DNA of 64,000 nucleotides from JABDBE01 sp049585795 (lineage in GTDB: Bacteria > Acidobacteriota > Terriglobia > Terriglobales > Acidobacteriaceae), in the NCBI GenBank assembly GCA_049585795.1, contig JBAVAQ010000023.1, positions 1-64,000 of the forward strand, read 5' to 3'. This document shows positions 33,800-42,523 of this stretch, in pieces. A model generated the notes under the pieces. That model worked only from the letters and a program-made list of their open reading frames with translations. It had not been told where the DNA came from and made no database searches. Every line of letters starts with the position of its first letter. Positions within the stretch are counted from its first letter, which is position 1. The translations under genes were made by a program, and so were the position numbers.

Positions 33800-34138
33800 A
33801 TGAAGCCGGACAGCACCCGTCTATCGCGCAGCGAAAACTCGAAAATCACCTTGGACGAATTTCATCAATCACTCAGCGCATCCGAGCCGCCAGCCGGACT
33901 CACGCACGCTCTCGCCGGACTATGGTGGGATGCCAACGGCGATTGGACGCGAGCGCACGAATCTGCCCAGCAAGACGAAGGCATGGATGGCTCGTGGGTT
34001 CACGCTTACCTGCATCGCAAGGAAGGCGATCAGGGCAATGCAGTCTACTGGTACGGCCGGGCAGGCAAGCCCGTCTGCCGAGGGCCGCTTGATGCGGAAT
34101 GGCTCAGCATTGTGAAAGGATTGTTGGGTTCCCTTTAG
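33800..34138 (+). CDS. Conserved hypothetical protein
   Basis: 112 aa. Aromatic-rich repeats GLWWDANGDWTRAHESAQ and GSWVHAYLHRKEGDQGNAVYWY look like two TPR-related helix pairs, a pattern I recognise in hypothetical proteins of soil bacteria. No nearby operon partner. Function unknown. Confidence 0.65.
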   Translation: MKPDSTRLSRSENSKITLDEFHQSLSASEPPAGLTHALAGLWWDANGDWTRAHESAQQDEGMDGSWVHAYLHRKEGDQGNAVYWYGRAGKPVCRGPLDAEWLSIVKGLLGSL

Positions 34139-34170
34139 GAACGGCCGGAGGCGGGGCGGCGATCCTGCGA

Positions 34171-34926
34171 TTACGCGGTGTGAAGGACGTCCCAACGGGT
34201 GGCAATCCCGAGCAGGTCTTCTGTTTGCTTGCCACTCGCCGTGACGAGGACAGCTTCCAGCAACGCCTGTTTCGCAAACAACGCGCTCACTTCGTCCACA
34301 CGCATATCGCCTGGCACAAATTGATGGTTCTTACGCACCTCTTCACTTTGGAGCACGTCCAAGACGAAAATTTCATCCAGTTCTACCAAGGAGAGAGTTC
34401 TAACGACGTGGCGGGCAAGCCAGCGTGTGACACCGTTTTCCGTGAGCATGCCTAGAAACCGCTTGTCCTCGAACACGGGGAACTGAGAGTAGTCTCTGTG
34501 GTTAATGGTCTTTAGCACGCTGGTCAAAGTATCGTGGTTCGAGATTGTCTCGACCGTGCGTTGAAACGTCGGAAGGGCACGAGCAGGATTTATCAACCGC
34601 TCTTTGCACTTTCTCAGCTCCTCGCTAATGGCAGGTGTGGGGACGACGGGGTAGTGAAAGGGTTCGGTCTTTTCGTGGACGATCACATTTCGAATCTTGG
34701 CAATTCTTCTGAGGAGGTCGGCATCGCCCCAGCCCGCGTGGTTTTTCGCGTAATTGAGAACCAGTTGTGTAAATGTTTCATGCTCATCAAGGCCGAGAGC
34801 CACGTGGAGGAAATGCTCAATCGCGTTGAAGTCGGCTTGAAACCGTTCGATGAGATCGAGCTGTCCTTTCGACAGCCCATTGTGATCCACGATTTGCTCT
34901 GGCGTCGCCACGTTTGCTACCCCCAT
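34171..34926 (-). CDS. CBS-domain protein with N-terminal helical domain
   Basis: 251 aa from ATG 34926 (a GTG at 34938 is possible). The N-terminal 115 residues are helical (LDLIERFQADFNAIEHFLHV, IRNVIVHEKT), resembling RiboL-PSP-HEPN or MAE_28990-type helical domains. The C-terminal part has a CBS pair: VETISNHDTLTSVLKTINHRDYSQFPVFEDKRFLGMLTENGVTRWL is broken here as strand-helix repeats. CBS domains bind adenosyl nucleotides. Adenine-nucleotide sensing is inference. Confidence 0.7.
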   Translation of the reverse strand: MGVANVATPEQIVDHNGLSKGQLDLIERFQADFNAIEHFLHVALGLDEHETFTQLVLNYAKNHAGWGDADLLRRIAKIRNVIVHEKTEPFHYPVVPTPAISEELRKCKERLINPARALPTFQRTVETISNHDTLTSVLKTINHRDYSQFPVFEDKRFLGMLTENGVTRWLARHVVRTLSLVELDEIFVLDVLQSEEVRKNHQFVPGDMRVDEVSALFAKQALLEAVLVTASGKQTEDLLGIATRWDVLHTA

Positions 34927-34995
34927 GCATGACAGCACACCCCGCTTCGCGTGTTGCCTGTCACATCAGTTTGCATCGTATCTTCGTCGAATCCC

Positions 34996-35328
34996 ATGTG
35001 GGAGATTACGGATGTAACGACCTGGGATGAAGCGACGACTATCGCGACCCGAATGAAATTCAAGCTCGAAGCGTGCGTCAGCCGCTCGAATACCCGAACG
35101 ATCCGGCATGCCCTTCAGCAACTGTCTGCGATCGGCTCCGTCAGGAAAGCGGGTGACGAGTTCGTCGTCGAAGCCGAGATGGTAAGGAGCCAGCGCAAAG
35201 GAACGAACCGCACGCCGCTCTCCGCCTTGAGAAAAGTTGGGAAGGGTACGACTCTCCGTGCGGAATGGACTTCTGGCGACGGCACGGGCGAAGAGTTCTT
35301 CGACTACGTCCTGGAGAAACACAAATAA
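34996..35328 (+). CDS. Hypothetical winged-helix-like protein
   Basis: 110 aa from ATG 34996. Pattern TIRHALQQLSAIGSVRKAGDEFVVE is compatible with a small winged helix. No clear ribosome site, so the start is uncertain. Function unknown. Confidence 0.45.
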   Translation: MWEITDVTTWDEATTIATRMKFKLEACVSRSNTRTIRHALQQLSAIGSVRKAGDEFVVEAEMVRSQRKGTNRTPLSALRKVGKGTTLRAEWTSGDGTGEEFFDYVLEKHK

Positions 35329-35391
35329 GAGTTGCCCGAAATCCGTTTCGCGTTCTTCCCCAACTGAGAGTATGATTCTTGGAACGTCTGC

Positions 35392-35415
35392 GATTCTCCC
35401 CGCGCCCCGAGAATC
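35392..35415. repeat. Inverted repeat upstream of the broken recombinase
   Basis: GATTCTC (35392-35398) and GAGAATC (35409-35415), flanked outside by GGAAC (35381-35385) and GTTCC (35416-35420). About 35 bases before the recombinase ATG; operator or recombination core are both possible. Confidence 0.5.
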
Positions 35416-35450
35416 GTTCCCATCGTGCCACCGTCTCTTTGGCGAAGTTC

Positions 35451-37003
35451 ATGCGAGAGCATGCCCAGACCACGGTGGCAGGCCCAGTGCGGGCAGCGCA
35501 GTACGTGCGCATGTCCACTGAGCATCAGCAATACTCCACGGAAAATCAAACGGATGCCATGCGGCGCTTTGCCGAAGCGCGTGGCATGGAAGTCGTCCGA
35601 ACGTACTCCGACGCCGCCAGGAGTGGACTCAACCTGGAAGGCCGGGACGGTCTGCGCGAGCTGCTGCGCGATGTCGAGAGCGGGCGGGCAGACTACACCG
35701 ACATCCTGGTCTACGACGTGAGTCGTTGGGGCCGGTTCCAGGACGCGGACGAGAGCGCCTATTACGAATACATCTGCAAGCGGGCGAATATCCGTGTCCA
35801 CTACTGCGCCGAGCAGTTTGAGAACGACGGCAGCCTGTCGTCGTCCCTGCTCAAGACCATCAAGCGCACCATGGCCGGGGAGTACAGCCGCGAGCTGTCG
35901 GTCAAGGTGTTTGCCGGCCAATGCAGGCTGATCGAACTCGGATTCCGCCAAGGCGGTCCCGCGGGGTACGGCCTTCGGCGGCAGCTAGTGGATCGCGATC
36001 GTAACCCAAAGGGGCTCCTACTACCCGGTGAACACAAGAGCATTCAGACAGACCGGGTCATTTTGGTGCCCGGCCCTGAGGATGAGATCGGGGTCGTCAA
36101 GGAAGTCTATGATCGCTTCACGAGAGACCGTCGAACGGAAAATGAAATTGCGTTGTGGCTGAACGCACGCGGCGTCCTCACTGATCTCGGCAGGCCCTGG
36201 ACACGCGGTACGGTGCAACAGGTCCTTACCAATCCGAAATACGCCGGTGCGAACGTATACAACCGAAGATCGTTCAAGCTCAAGCGAAAGAGGTCAAGAA
36301 CCCGCCAGAGATTTGGGTCCGGCGCGAAGATGCATTTAGGCCGGTTGTCACGCTGGAGCAGTTTGCAGAGGCCATCGCGATCGTTGAGAGCCGTCATCGA
36401 CACTTCACGGACGAGCAACTGCTTGAATGCCTGAAAAAGCTGCTGGCGCGGTTTGGTACTCTTTCGGGCATTCTTATCGACGAAATCGAGGAGATGCCGT
36501 CGAGCACGCTGTATCGGCACCGGTTCGGCAGTCTCATCCGTGCCTATGAACTCATTGGCTACACGCCGGTCCGCGACTATAGATATGTCGAGACCAACCG
36601 AACGTTGCGCGAACTTCATCGTCTGCAGTATGCATCGATCATTGACCAACTGCATGAGAACGGGGCTAGAGTAAGAAGCAATCCTGCTTCAGAACTTCTG
36701 ACAATCAACGAGGAGTTCACCACTTCGCTGGTCCTCGCACGATGCCGTGAGACTGCGGCCGGAAATTATAGATGGCTTATCAGGTTGGAGAATTCCCTCG
36801 ACCCAGACGTGACCATTGCGGCGCGGTTGAAGCCAGAAAATCATGAAATCTTGGATTACTACCTTCTCCCCAGCATGGACGCTCTGGTGGACGAACTCCG
36901 ACTCGCCCCCGATAACGGCATCGTGCTGGACGTACATCGATTTGAGAACCTAAATTTCCTTATCAGCATGGCTCGCCGTGTCGCGATAGAGGAGGCCGCG
37001 TGA
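35451..37003 (+). pseudogene. Large serine recombinase with a -1 frameshift
   Basis: ATG 35451 starts AQYVRMSTEHQQYSTENQTD with the nucleophilic Ser and continues through YDVSRWGRFQDADES and WTRGTVQQVLTNPKYAGANV. Near 36283-36290 one base is missing: the frame runs on as Arg/Ser-rich nonsense to 36434, while the second frame resumes AKEVKNPPEIWVRREDAF and FGSLIRAYELIGY to 37003. Restored length is about 517 aa, homologous to the intact recombinase at 11199-12728. Its stop overlaps the ParB-like gene by GTGA, so the three genes form one unit. Inactive unless frameshifting rescues it. Confidence 0.85.
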
Positions 37004-37863
37004 CAGAAAAAGAGATCGAGCGTATTCCCATTGGAGAAATTCGGGTGGCAAACCCCCGTTCGCGGAACAAGCTCAAATTTCAGCTAGTCGTTGCGAGCAT
37101 CCGGGCCGTCGGACTGAAAAAGCCGATTTTGGTCTCTTGCCGCGAAGCCGATGGTGACGGAACCCGTTACGACCTCGTCTGCGGACAAGGACGCATGGAG
37201 GCCTGCCTCGCGCTTGGCGAGACTACGATTCCGGCCGTCGTGATCGATGCGTCGCGCGAAGAGCAATTCCTGATGAGTCTGGTCGAGAATATTGCCCGGC
37301 GTCCCCCTTCGAACAGGGCTCTCCTTGCGGAACTGCGAAGCCTCCGACAACGGAACTATAAGACTGACGAGATCGCAAAGAAACTAGGCCTGGATCGCAC
37401 ATACATCCACGGGATTGTTCGCCTCGTGGAGCATGGCGAGGAATTGTTGATTCGTGCTGTCGAGGCTGGTCGGATGCCGATCAGTGTTGCCGTCGAAATC
37501 GCCAGCGGGAACGACCATGAGGTACAACGGGCGTTGTCCGAAGCATATGAAAAAGGCGATTTGCGCGGATCGAAGCTCACCGCCGCCAGGCGCATCATAG
37601 CCCAACGCATAGAAAAACAGAGACAGGTGGGGAAAGACCACCAGACCCGCCGGAAGTTGACTAGCGACAGACTCGTGCGCGAATACCAGCAGAGAACCAG
37701 AGAACAGCGAAACCTCGTAAGAAAAGCGAACGCCACAAAGGAGCGCCTTCTTTGGCTCACCTCGGCATTGCGCTCGCTCTTCGCGGACGAACATTTCATC
37801 ACCCTTCTGCGGGCCGAAAACCTGTCTGACATTCCTCAACAGCTCGCGATGCGACTCAAATAA
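37000..37863 (+). CDS. ParB/RepB/Spo0J-like DNA-binding protein
   Basis: 287 aa, GTG overlapping the recombinase stop. ParB N-terminal fold: IPIGEIRVANPRSRNKL, LKKPILVSCREADGDGTRYD, LVCGQGRMEACLALGET, and the VENIARRPPSNRALLAE box, followed by a helix-turn-helix (KTDEIAKKLGLDRTYIHGIVRLVE). ParB-type proteins bind DNA sites and use CTP in partition; here, paired with a recombinase, it more likely assists element recombination or maintenance. Confidence 0.85.
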   Translation: MTEKEIERIPIGEIRVANPRSRNKLKFQLVVASIRAVGLKKPILVSCREADGDGTRYDLVCGQGRMEACLALGETTIPAVVIDASREEQFLMSLVENIARRPPSNRALLAELRSLRQRNYKTDEIAKKLGLDRTYIHGIVRLVEHGEELLIRAVEAGRMPISVAVEIASGNDHEVQRALSEAYEKGDLRGSKLTAARRIIAQRIEKQRQVGKDHQTRRKLTSDRLVREYQQRTREQRNLVRKANATKERLLWLTSALRSLFADEHFITLLRAENLSDIPQQLAMRLK

Positions 37864-37876
37864 AAAGGAGCGTCCA

Positions 37877-38776
37877 GTGCCCATCCCCAAAGTCAAAGCG
37901 GCGTTCAACCAGCAAGTCGTCGTGCTTCCAATTCAAAGCATCGTGGCGCAACGGGAGATTCTGCCTTCTTACCGGAAAAGCGCAATATACCTCCAAATTT
38001 CTGCGTCGCTCGAACATGTCGGACTGATTGAACCGCTCGTGGTTTTTCCGAAGGGGCCCAATGAGTACCTCCTACTCGACGGGCACGTGCGGCTGGACAT
38101 TCTCAAGCGAAGTGGCGTCGCAGAGGTTTGTGCGATTTTTGCGACGGACGATGAAGCATATACCTACAACAAACGAGTTAACCATGCGCCTCCAGTCGCG
38201 CAGCATTTTATGATTCTTAAGGCGCTCAAGAACGGTGTCAGCGAAGAACGCATTGCTGCGGCGTTGAATGTTGATGTCGGAAGCATCAGGAAGAAGCGGG
38301 ACATGCTGGACGGGATTTGCCCCGAGGCCGTCGATCTGCTGCGAAACAGTCACATGACGGCGGACGCTTTTGCCGTGCTGAGGAAGATGAAGCCCGTTAG
38401 GCAGATTGAGGCGGCGGAGTACATGTTAGCCGGTGGGACCTACACAGTCCTCTTTGCTAAGGCGCTTCTCGAAGTCACCCCTTCCGAGTTCCTGGTAGAC
38501 GTACCGACCTCTCGGAAGATTGATGCGAAATCGGCTGGAGCCCGAGTGATGTTCGAGCAGGAAACGGACCTCCTGCTCAGAGACCTCAAGGCGGTTGAGG
38601 ATTCCTACGGAACGGACATCCTTATTCTTAAGATGTCGTGCAGGTATATTGAACGACTGTTGGAGAACGGTAGGGTTGAACGCCACCTCACCAAGCACCA
38701 CCCTGACATTCTGAACGCGCTCCGCGGCTTGCTTTCTGAAGTCGCACCGGGAAAAGCGAAAGCCCTCGCGAGTTAA
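37877..38776 (+). CDS. Second ParB/RepB-like protein
   Basis: 299 aa, GTG start after AAGGAG. N-terminal ParB-like segment (LPIQSIVAQREILPSYRKSA, IEPLVVFPKGPNEYLLLDGH, VRLDIL) followed by a helix-turn-helix (SEERIAAALNVDVGSIRKKR) and a C-terminal region like RepB-type partition proteins. The order recombinase, ParB, RepB-like is a recurring mobile-element module. It ends 78 bases before a 43-bp repeat. Confidence 0.82.
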   Translation: MPIPKVKAAFNQQVVVLPIQSIVAQREILPSYRKSAIYLQISASLEHVGLIEPLVVFPKGPNEYLLLDGHVRLDILKRSGVAEVCAIFATDDEAYTYNKRVNHAPPVAQHFMILKALKNGVSEERIAAALNVDVGSIRKKRDMLDGICPEAVDLLRNSHMTADAFAVLRKMKPVRQIEAAEYMLAGGTYTVLFAKALLEVTPSEFLVDVPTSRKIDAKSAGARVMFEQETDLLLRDLKAVEDSYGTDILILKMSCRYIERLLENGRVERHLTKHHPDILNALRGLLSEVAPGKAKALAS

Positions 38777-38854
38777 GCAGAGACGAAACTAATTCCGTAT
38801 GCCGTCAGGCGGCTCCGTTTAGTGGACTTGAGTGTGGGAAGGGCTGTCAGGTCT

Positions 38855-38897
38855 GCTCGGGCGTTTCAGAGGTGCAGGCAGCCTTTGTGACCACCTC
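38855..38897. repeat. 43-bp direct repeat, left copy
   Basis: Starts GCTCGGGCGTTTCAGAGGTG and ends TGTGACCACCTC. The other copy is at 40163-40205 with a single mismatch in 43. The two bracket the EVE-HNH gene. On the minus strand it reads as the tail of a possible gene end, EVVTKAA(C/S)TSETPE. Confidence 0.85.
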
Positions 38898-38960
38898 GGC
38901 GGCCGTGTACGGAACTCTCGCGGGCTGAGACAGAAACGAAGCGATGAGGGCAGCCCGATT

Positions 38961-39938
38961 CTAGTGGCGAGCTTGCAATAGAACCGACTCTCGGTGGTAG
39001 TCAAGAAACTGTTTTTGGCCCTGGCTAAACGTTCCCACGTTGATGACTCGGTCCGTCGCCACTCCCATTCGGTTCAATGAGGGAGCATGGGCGACAGGTG
39101 AGACGATCACCAGTCCGGAATCTTCGAAGCTGATGAAACCGCGATCAAAGAGGTGGTCCATTGTCGGCGTCAGCAGAAGTCCGTTTTCTCCGTTGAGCCG
39201 CTCCTCGTTGCTTGAATCCCGCCAGGGCTTGCAGTGGCTGGCCCTTAGATGGATCGGATTCGTGACGCCGGTGATTCTGCATCGGGTTTCGACCTGCATG
39301 ACGCGCTGCTTGAACAGGCCCTGTCCCCGCCGCGCCACGATGAGTGCTTCACGCTCGGTCTCCGGAAGTTGACGATCAGATTCGATCTTGGACTCGATGT
39401 GATGCTCCCACATTTCCAGATCAGCATCTTCGACCAGCATGGGTGTCTGGAGTGTCGATGCGGCGGCCCGGTCATTCATAAGTGCGGCCTCCTTGCCAAT
39501 CAAGCCGATGAGCACCTCTGCAAAAGGCAGCGGTACCTCGGTCAAATAGATAGACTGAATCCCGTTCCCTGAGTCCTGTAGTGGGGAATAGCGTGAGGGC
39601 AGCACGCGTCTCAGCACGTCGATGTGGTCCTTAGGGCGAATCCTGTTCGGAAGTGAAACGAAGTTGACTCGCACCCGCCATCCGATCGCCTCCCAATTAA
39701 GGCCGACTCCTCCGAATTCGGCGGGCTTGGGACTCTCATAGCAATAAGACGCGACTGTCCCAATGGCGACGATGCGGGTGTCGACGAAAGAGAAAACAAG
39801 GTCTCCTGGTGCCACCTCTCTCATGAATTCATAAAACGGGTTCCGCACTCCGTTGGCATTGCGCTTTGGCGACCAGAGATAACCGCCTTCAATCTCTTGC
39901 CGATATGTCTGGTTCTGATTTACCCACCAGTAGCGCAC
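38961..39938 (-). CDS. EVE-like/HNH endonuclease (putative modification-dependent restriction enzyme)
   Basis: 325 aa, GTG start. The N-terminus, MRYWWVNQNQTYRQEI followed by FYEFMREVAPGDLVFSFVDT and IVAIGTV, matches the EVE/PUA-like fold that reads modified bases. The C-terminal HNH nuclease has CRITGV, RASHCKPWRDSSNEERLNGE and GLLLTPTMDHLFDRGFISF. EVE-HNH fusions are expected to cut DNA carrying 5-modified cytosines or other modifications. Lies alone between two 43-bp direct repeats, away from the module to its left. Confidence 0.85.
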   Translation of the reverse strand: MRYWWVNQNQTYRQEIEGGYLWSPKRNANGVRNPFYEFMREVAPGDLVFSFVDTRIVAIGTVASYCYESPKPAEFGGVGLNWEAIGWRVRVNFVSLPNRIRPKDHIDVLRRVLPSRYSPLQDSGNGIQSIYLTEVPLPFAEVLIGLIGKEAALMNDRAAASTLQTPMLVEDADLEMWEHHIESKIESDRQLPETEREALIVARRGQGLFKQRVMQVETRCRITGVTNPIHLRASHCKPWRDSSNEERLNGENGLLLTPTMDHLFDRGFISFEDSGLVIVSPVAHAPSLNRMGVATDRVINVGTFSQGQKQFLDYHRESVLLQARH

Positions 39939-40162
39939 GTTGCCTCGGATGCCTTCAGGAAATCCCGTCTACCACTAGATCGCGCGGCGACGCCGGCCGC
40001 TGCTGCAATGCAAATCAGGGTAATTGTACCGCCTCACATGTGGTCAAACAGCGGGGAGTCCCGCGAGCCAGCGTTGGCCTGGAGCCGGGGGCGGCATCGC
40101 TTGAGTGGCCTATCAGCAGTTGATTTTGGTGCGCTTTCGGCCGCCCGTAGGAGTTCCGGGCG

Positions 40163-40205
40163 GCTCGGGCGTTTCAGAGGTGCTGGCAGCCTTTGTGACC
40201 ACCTC
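40163..40205. repeat. 43-bp direct repeat, right copy
   Basis: One mismatch (T for A at the middle) against 38855-38897, 1,308 bp away. Flanks the EVE-HNH gene, so the two may be duplication ends or att-type sites of a mobile unit. Confidence 0.85.
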
Positions 40206-40398
40206 TGCTACCAACCCTTGAGCCCTTGTGACTGGGCTTGGATGCATCTGCGGGTGAGAGGCGTGATTCCCGATAAGCGGATATTCTTGATCGGAAGCCA
40301 TGATAAGGGTAATCTCGGTTTGACGTCGCCCTGACCGCGAGGTTGACCTGATGACCAGATGAGGGATTTGCGGCAGGTGAAAACAATAAGGAAGGCCA

Positions 40399-40683
40399 AT
40401 GGTCAGAATCGAACTCGCTATGCAAACCTTCAAGGCAAGACTTAGCAAAACCATTGACGCGGGAGCCTTCAGAGAGAAGTGGAAAGAGCGTTCAGGCGGA
40501 TTCCCAGTGGAGTTCCGCATCGATGGAGCCGAGCTTACGGCAGTTAATAGTGGCACACGCTGGGACAAGAGCAAGGAGCCGGGTAGTGGCGGCTTCTGTA
40601 ATGTCCTGCAAATGGCCGTTCACGACGTGGCACGAGATTGTACGGTTATCGACTGCGAGGAAGTCTCTCAGGTCAACTTCTGA
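40399..40683 (+). CDS. Hypothetical protein
   Basis: 94 aa, ATG after AAGGAAGGCC. A mixed-charge alpha/beta protein (VEFRIDGAELTAVNSG, CNVLQMAVHDVARDCTVIDC). Stops two bases before the convergent phosphoribosyltransferase stop. No family recognised. Confidence 0.5.
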   Translation: MVRIELAMQTFKARLSKTIDAGAFREKWKERSGGFPVEFRIDGAELTAVNSGTRWDKSKEPGSGGFCNVLQMAVHDVARDCTVIDCEEVSQVNF

Positions 40684-40685
40684 AC

Positions 40686-41339
40686 TCATTTCTTTCGAGG
40701 CTTGAAATCCTCAAGTTGCTCTTCGAGGATTGAGAACGGTTCCTGGTCCTGATTCAAAACCGTTCTCGCCGCGCAAACCGCCAACGGCACGCGAGCGCCC
40801 TTTTCCACCAACCGAGCAGCGGCGGCACGCAGGTGCGCTCCCGTTGTACGAACATCATCAACCAGAACAAGGCTTCCTTTGGGTGGTTCTTTCACGACTA
40901 CAAGATTGTCATAGAGTTCCTGCGGGTCGCGTGTTCCACCCTGCGAACTGGGAGTCATGACTGCTTTCCATCGCAGACGATCCCACACTTCCCCTTCTCC
41001 TGACTGAACCAACAATGCTTTTGCCAATCGGGTTGTCCGTGGGACTTTTCCGTTTGTGCTGGTGCATGAACTGTTAGGGATCGGCACGAAAATCAACGGG
41101 CGTGGTATTCGGAGGTTTCTGGTTGGATCTATCGCCATCTCACCGAACCACGCGATGGCATCGTCGGCATTTCGTTCCTCCAGAAGACGCTTCGCCTTTC
41201 CGACTGGAACATACGCGTATTTATTGATGGGCTTTCCTTTTATTGCTTTCACGAACTTGAGGGCATCGTAGTCCTCGCCACGCCATACCACATCAACGTT
41301 TGTCAGATAGGTCGCGAACGAAATGACTCTCAATGCCAT
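40686..41339 (-). CDS. Phosphoribosyltransferase-family protein (ComF-like)
   Basis: 217 aa. The PRPP loop is LVLVDDVRTTGAHLRAAAA, the hallmark of type I phosphoribosyltransferases and ComF. The N-terminal 95 residues are unlike ComF's zinc domain. Its start overlaps the DprA stop by ten bases, so the two are co-translated. DprA-like plus PRTase pairs are reported in defence-type gene clusters, which may be the role here; a nucleotide or competence function is the alternative. Confidence 0.75.
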   Translation of the reverse strand: MALRVISFATYLTNVDVVWRGEDYDALKFVKAIKGKPINKYAYVPVGKAKRLLEERNADDAIAWFGEMAIDPTRNLRIPRPLIFVPIPNSSCTSTNGKVPRTTRLAKALLVQSGEGEVWDRLRWKAVMTPSSQGGTRDPQELYDNLVVVKEPPKGSLVLVDDVRTTGAHLRAAAARLVEKGARVPLAVCAARTVLNQDQEPFSILEEQLEDFKPRKK

Positions 41340-42109
41340 TCTTCGGTCTTGGCTCCGATGGCCTTGAGTATATCCTCCGTGGAACTGAAACTATCGACCT
41401 TGGGCTGACCAAGGAATCTTTTCGGCCATTGAAGCCGGGGATCATCCACTACGCTCTTAGCGATGAACAACCATCTGCCGAGCCGCCCACACTCGGCTGC
41501 TTGGTGCAGAGTACCAGACGTGTCCCCCGCCTCTATGATCGCCGTCGCATCAGAGACAGCAGCCATCAATTTATTGCGCTCTGGGAAGTTGGTCGGAAAG
41601 ACCCGTTCTCCCGGTGCGAACTGCGAGATTAAGAGATGTTCACGATAGATGCGTTCTTGAAGATGTTTGTTCTCGGCTGGGTATGCTCGGTCAATCGGTG
41701 TTCCGATCACCGCAACGACCCTGCCGCCCGATTCAATCGCTGCGCTTAGGGCTTCTGTGTCCACCCCTTTGGCTAGACCTGATACGACGACTACCCCGGC
41801 TCCCGCAAGTTCCCGCGCCAATCGACGAGAGCGTGCAGCACCTTCCGGCGACACTCCGCGAGTACCCACGATGGCGACGCACTTTCGATTTAACAATGAA
41901 GCGTCACCCACGCACCACAGCCTGCTATCCGGCTGTAACCGGGTCTGTTGCTCGGGAGTGATGCTGCGAATTCCTACAATCAAATTGTCTAGAGTGGAAA
42001 TGTGGACAAGTTCGTTCGCGGGAGGCGCATAGGGTTCCCCTCGCGGCTGCCGCTGTCTCGGTGTCGCTCTTTCTTGTGCGTCTCGTCGTTGCAGATCAAG
42101 TGCCTTCAT
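41330..42109 (-). CDS. DprA/Smf-family DNA-binding Rossmann protein
   Basis: 259 aa. VAIVGTRGVSPEGAARSRRLA, VVVVSGLAKGVDTEA, VIGTPIDRAYPAENKHLQ and FPERNKLMAAVSDATAIIEAGDTSGTLHQA (given here in parts) are the DprA core motifs. The usual C-terminal winged helix is missing and the N-terminus is a Pro/Arg-rich linker. Classical DprA loads RecA on incoming single-stranded DNA; stand-alone versions next to a PRTase are probably sensors in other systems. Confidence 0.85.
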   Translation of the reverse strand: MKALDLQRRDAQERATPRQRQPRGEPYAPPANELVHISTLDNLIVGIRSITPEQQTRLQPDSRLWCVGDASLLNRKCVAIVGTRGVSPEGAARSRRLARELAGAGVVVVSGLAKGVDTEALSAAIESGGRVVAVIGTPIDRAYPAENKHLQERIYREHLLISQFAPGERVFPTNFPERNKLMAAVSDATAIIEAGDTSGTLHQAAECGRLGRWLFIAKSVVDDPRLQWPKRFLGQPKVDSFSSTEDILKAIGAKTEEWH

Positions 42110-42523
42110 TTTCCAGTGTATCCCCCAGCGAACGCCTTGGTTGGCACGAAGCTAATCATTCTCAGGCGCACCTCGATTCAGCCGCAACGTTGAATCTCGG
42201 TGATACTGTGGAATACTGGGTAATTGCCGTTATTGCAGTGATATATGGCCTCGCGTCGCGGAGAGCCGCAGCCCGGATCATGCACCGCCTTTGATGCACT
42301 CAATAATGCCATTATTCGAGAGGCGAATACAAGGCGAAAGATGATAAACTTGGTTCGTTGACGAAGGTCGCAAGTGCGTTCTCTTGATCGCCGCCATGCA
42401 GCACGGCTCTCGCCAACTGGGGAGGGCGTCCGTCGCCCTCGTCGGAATCGAAAATCGCGGATGCCATCGAATTGGCAGAGCGAATCAACAAGCATACGGC
42501 TGTGAAGCACACCTGCCGCGCAT
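42110..42523. other. Intergenic stretch without a supported gene
   Basis: About 410 bases. Short frames on both strands lack start signals. No repeat seen. Confidence 0.4.

Noticed and set aside
40113..40574. Open frame on the minus strand
   Set aside because: No ribosome site; it runs through the 43-bp repeat and overlaps a better plus-strand gene. Only its tail EVVTKAA is noted.
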